DNA of 64,000 bases from Bathymodiolus brooksi. Taxonomy: Eukaryota; Mollusca; Bivalvia; Mytilida; Modiolidae. Below, piece after piece: positions 1 through 64,000 of the stretch. The stretch lies in contig OY804589.1 in assembly GCA_963680875.1 (NCBI GenBank), positions 26,090,353-26,154,352 of the forward strand. Reading direction: 5' to 3'. Numbering within the stretch: position 1 is the stretch's first letter; each line of letters begins with the position of its first letter. The position numbers were made by a program, and so were the translations under genes. A model generated the notes under the pieces. The model worked only from the letters and a program-made list of their open reading frames with translations. It made no database searches and was not told the origin of the DNA.

Positions 1-303
1 TTAAATAATGTAAATGTCTTGGAACATCAAAGAACCTAAACAGCATAGATAAATTTGACTTAGCTTATTTTTTCTCCCAATTGTAAATTTCACCATAGTT
101 TCAGTAAACTTTAATTTTAGGGATGTTAAATCTACATGTATAAATTGAAATGAGTCTAAATGCAAAAATTCATTTCCCTACGTAGTGAATTTCATACTAA
201 TTGGGCCTATATGATGTGACCAGTGTCATATGGATATCTTTATTTAAGGATACATTGGATGAACATATAAAACAAGTTTGACTGAATTTTCATTTTGTTA
301 CAG

Positions 304-62784
<62,481 letters not shown>

Positions 62785-63330
62785 CCTATCTTGTCGGAAA
62801 ATATATAATTTATATGTGTGAGCTTTACAAACAGGTAGAAAATCAAGCCTTTTCTGGCCTGTTTCACAACGAGTGCAAATTAATTAGAGATTTACTGACA
62901 ATGTACATATATTATACCCCCACTCGTAGAGAGAGGGCTATATTGCAATCACCTTGTCCGTCCATCCTTTTGTCCGTCCGTCTGTTAGTCCGTCCGTCCG
63001 TTTGTCCCTCCGTTCACACTTTCGTAACAGATATCTCAGCTTCTACTAGAAGAAATGATTGCACATCTACTTCCTGTTTACTGTGCGACTTACAAATGAA
63101 CGAGTGGGGGTATTCTTAGCACGACTTAGCGTGCAACATTTTGTTGTGTTTATCCTGCAATGTCAAAAAGTCCAAAACAACTGCGAAATTGTCTGAAAAG
63201 AGCAGAAACAAGTGCATTTTAATAGTTTTCAATGGTGTCCTCTGTGATGTCCGTGCTTATACTGTTACCGTATTTTACTGTAGCTCGACACAAATCAGGC
63301 ACCAGAAAACTTTATTATGTCCATGACTAA
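62785..63330 (+). repeat. Dispersed repeat, copy 2, split by a hairpin-ended element
   Basis: Matches 52262-52510: CTTGTCGGAAAATATATAAT on the left; TCCAAAACAACTGCGAAATT, TAATAGTTTTCAATGGTGTC and GGCACCAGAAAACTTTATTA on the right. The insert occupies 62913-63145. Confidence 0.7.
62913..63145 (+). mobile_element. Hairpin-ended element, third near-identical copy
   Basis: TATACCCCCACTCGTAGAGA / GAGGGCTATA, an expanded CCGTCCGTCTGTTAGTCCGT tract, GCACATCTACTTCCTGTTTA and end ACATTTTGTT. Same family as 15280 and 60103. Confidence 0.82.
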
Positions 63331-63831
63331 ATAACACTAAAGTTTATTTGACTCTTCATTAGTACTAAAAATCACACAATTGCAGGATACATGCTATTTC
63401 ATATGTTATGAGACTTTCATATACCATATAACCGGTAATTTCTGCCCGCAATCTAATTTCTGTGGTATTCTGCAGTCAACATGCAGAATATTATGTCAAA
63501 TAAATGTTTAATGTCCCGTACAAAATACGTTTTCAAACTCTAACTCCGATTCCACTGTAAGTGTCAAATATAATAATTAGTCATAATTACTATATCCAGA
63601 TAAACAAAACCGGGTACTATATAAATGTTTACACAACAATTAAAGGTTATTTAGCTGTGGCATGATGATTTTTACCTGTTAATTACAATTGCTCCAGATC
63701 AAGAAATATGATTGTACCAAGCTGACACCGACAATAATTGAAACAATCACCTGATTAAATGTTTACAATCATAATAAAGTTTATTAAAGCAATATTTAAA
63801 ATTGTTATTTCATAAATTAACATTAGTTTTT
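63331..63831. other. Unassigned intron sequence
   Basis: AT-rich sequence without a feature I can support. Confidence 0.5.
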
Positions 63832-64000
63832 TAGCTCACCTGGCCATAGGCCATGTGAGCTTTTGTCATGGGTAAGCGTCCGTCGTCCGTCCGTCTGTTA
63901 GCTTTTCACATTTAAATCTTCTTCTCTGAAACCGCTGAACAGAAATCAGCCAAACTTGCCAGAAATGTTCACTGGATGGTCCTCTACCAGATTTGTGTTT
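63832..64000 (+). mobile_element. 5' part of an AGCTCACCTGGCC...GTGAGCT hairpin element, cut by window end
   Basis: Terminal hairpin AGCTCACCTGGCCATAGGCC / ATGTGAGCT, then CGTCCGTCGTCCGTCCGTCT and GAAACCGCTGAACAGAAATC. Resembles widely dispersed bivalve elements. Confidence 0.7.

Overview
The window is animal nuclear DNA: AT-rich, intron-dense and full of short interspersed elements. The repeats suggest a bivalve mollusc, probably mussel-like. tRNA-derived SINEs with a CACTCACTCA end, elements with the motif GGTACTCCGGTTTCCTCC, hairpin-ended elements beginning TATACCCCC, and dispersed segments at 49930-50130 and 56740-57250 all resemble repeats I know from bivalve genomes. The species assignment is inference. 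There is no prokaryotic gene organisation here. One gene crosses the whole window on the + strand: the middle part of a neurobeachin-like (NBEAL) BEACH-family protein. I can place 25 consecutive exons between 304 and 61037. Every splice phase matches its neighbour, giving an uninterrupted stretch of about 1,342 residues: the end of an N-terminal region, a ConA/laminin-G-like fold, an armadillo-like solenoid, a Ser/Asp-rich linker, and the lead-in to the PH-BEACH module. The first exons and the PH, BEACH and WD40 exons lie outside the window. 

Layout: 1-17.2 kb holds exons 1-12 with SINEs, MITEs and a 16-bp minisatellite (440-1079). 17.2-38.3 kb is a single intron of 21,099 bp. It holds two tandem SINE-containing segments and a third SINE whose internal promoter-box region has been amplified to 352 copies of a 54-bp unit (18475-37480). 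38.3-46.1 kb holds exons 13-17 and a 37-bp minisatellite (39214-41065). 46.1-61.0 kb holds exons 18-25. In this part several exon edges have been locally duplicated, most strikingly a chain of about 16 extra copies of an exon tail with its 5' splice site (52863-53585). A nested transposon complex lies at 54.6-58.7 kb. 61.0-64.0 kb is intron with dispersed repeats only. 

The most unusual features are the 19-kb satellite grown inside one SINE, with higher-order repeats and a single 2-bp indel, and the clustering of duplicated splice junctions (exons 16, 20, 21, 22) in one gene. The very long open frames in the satellite are a by-product of a repeat length divisible by three and are not annotated as genes. 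Apart from NBEAL I find no other protein-coding gene and no RNA gene outside SINE heads.
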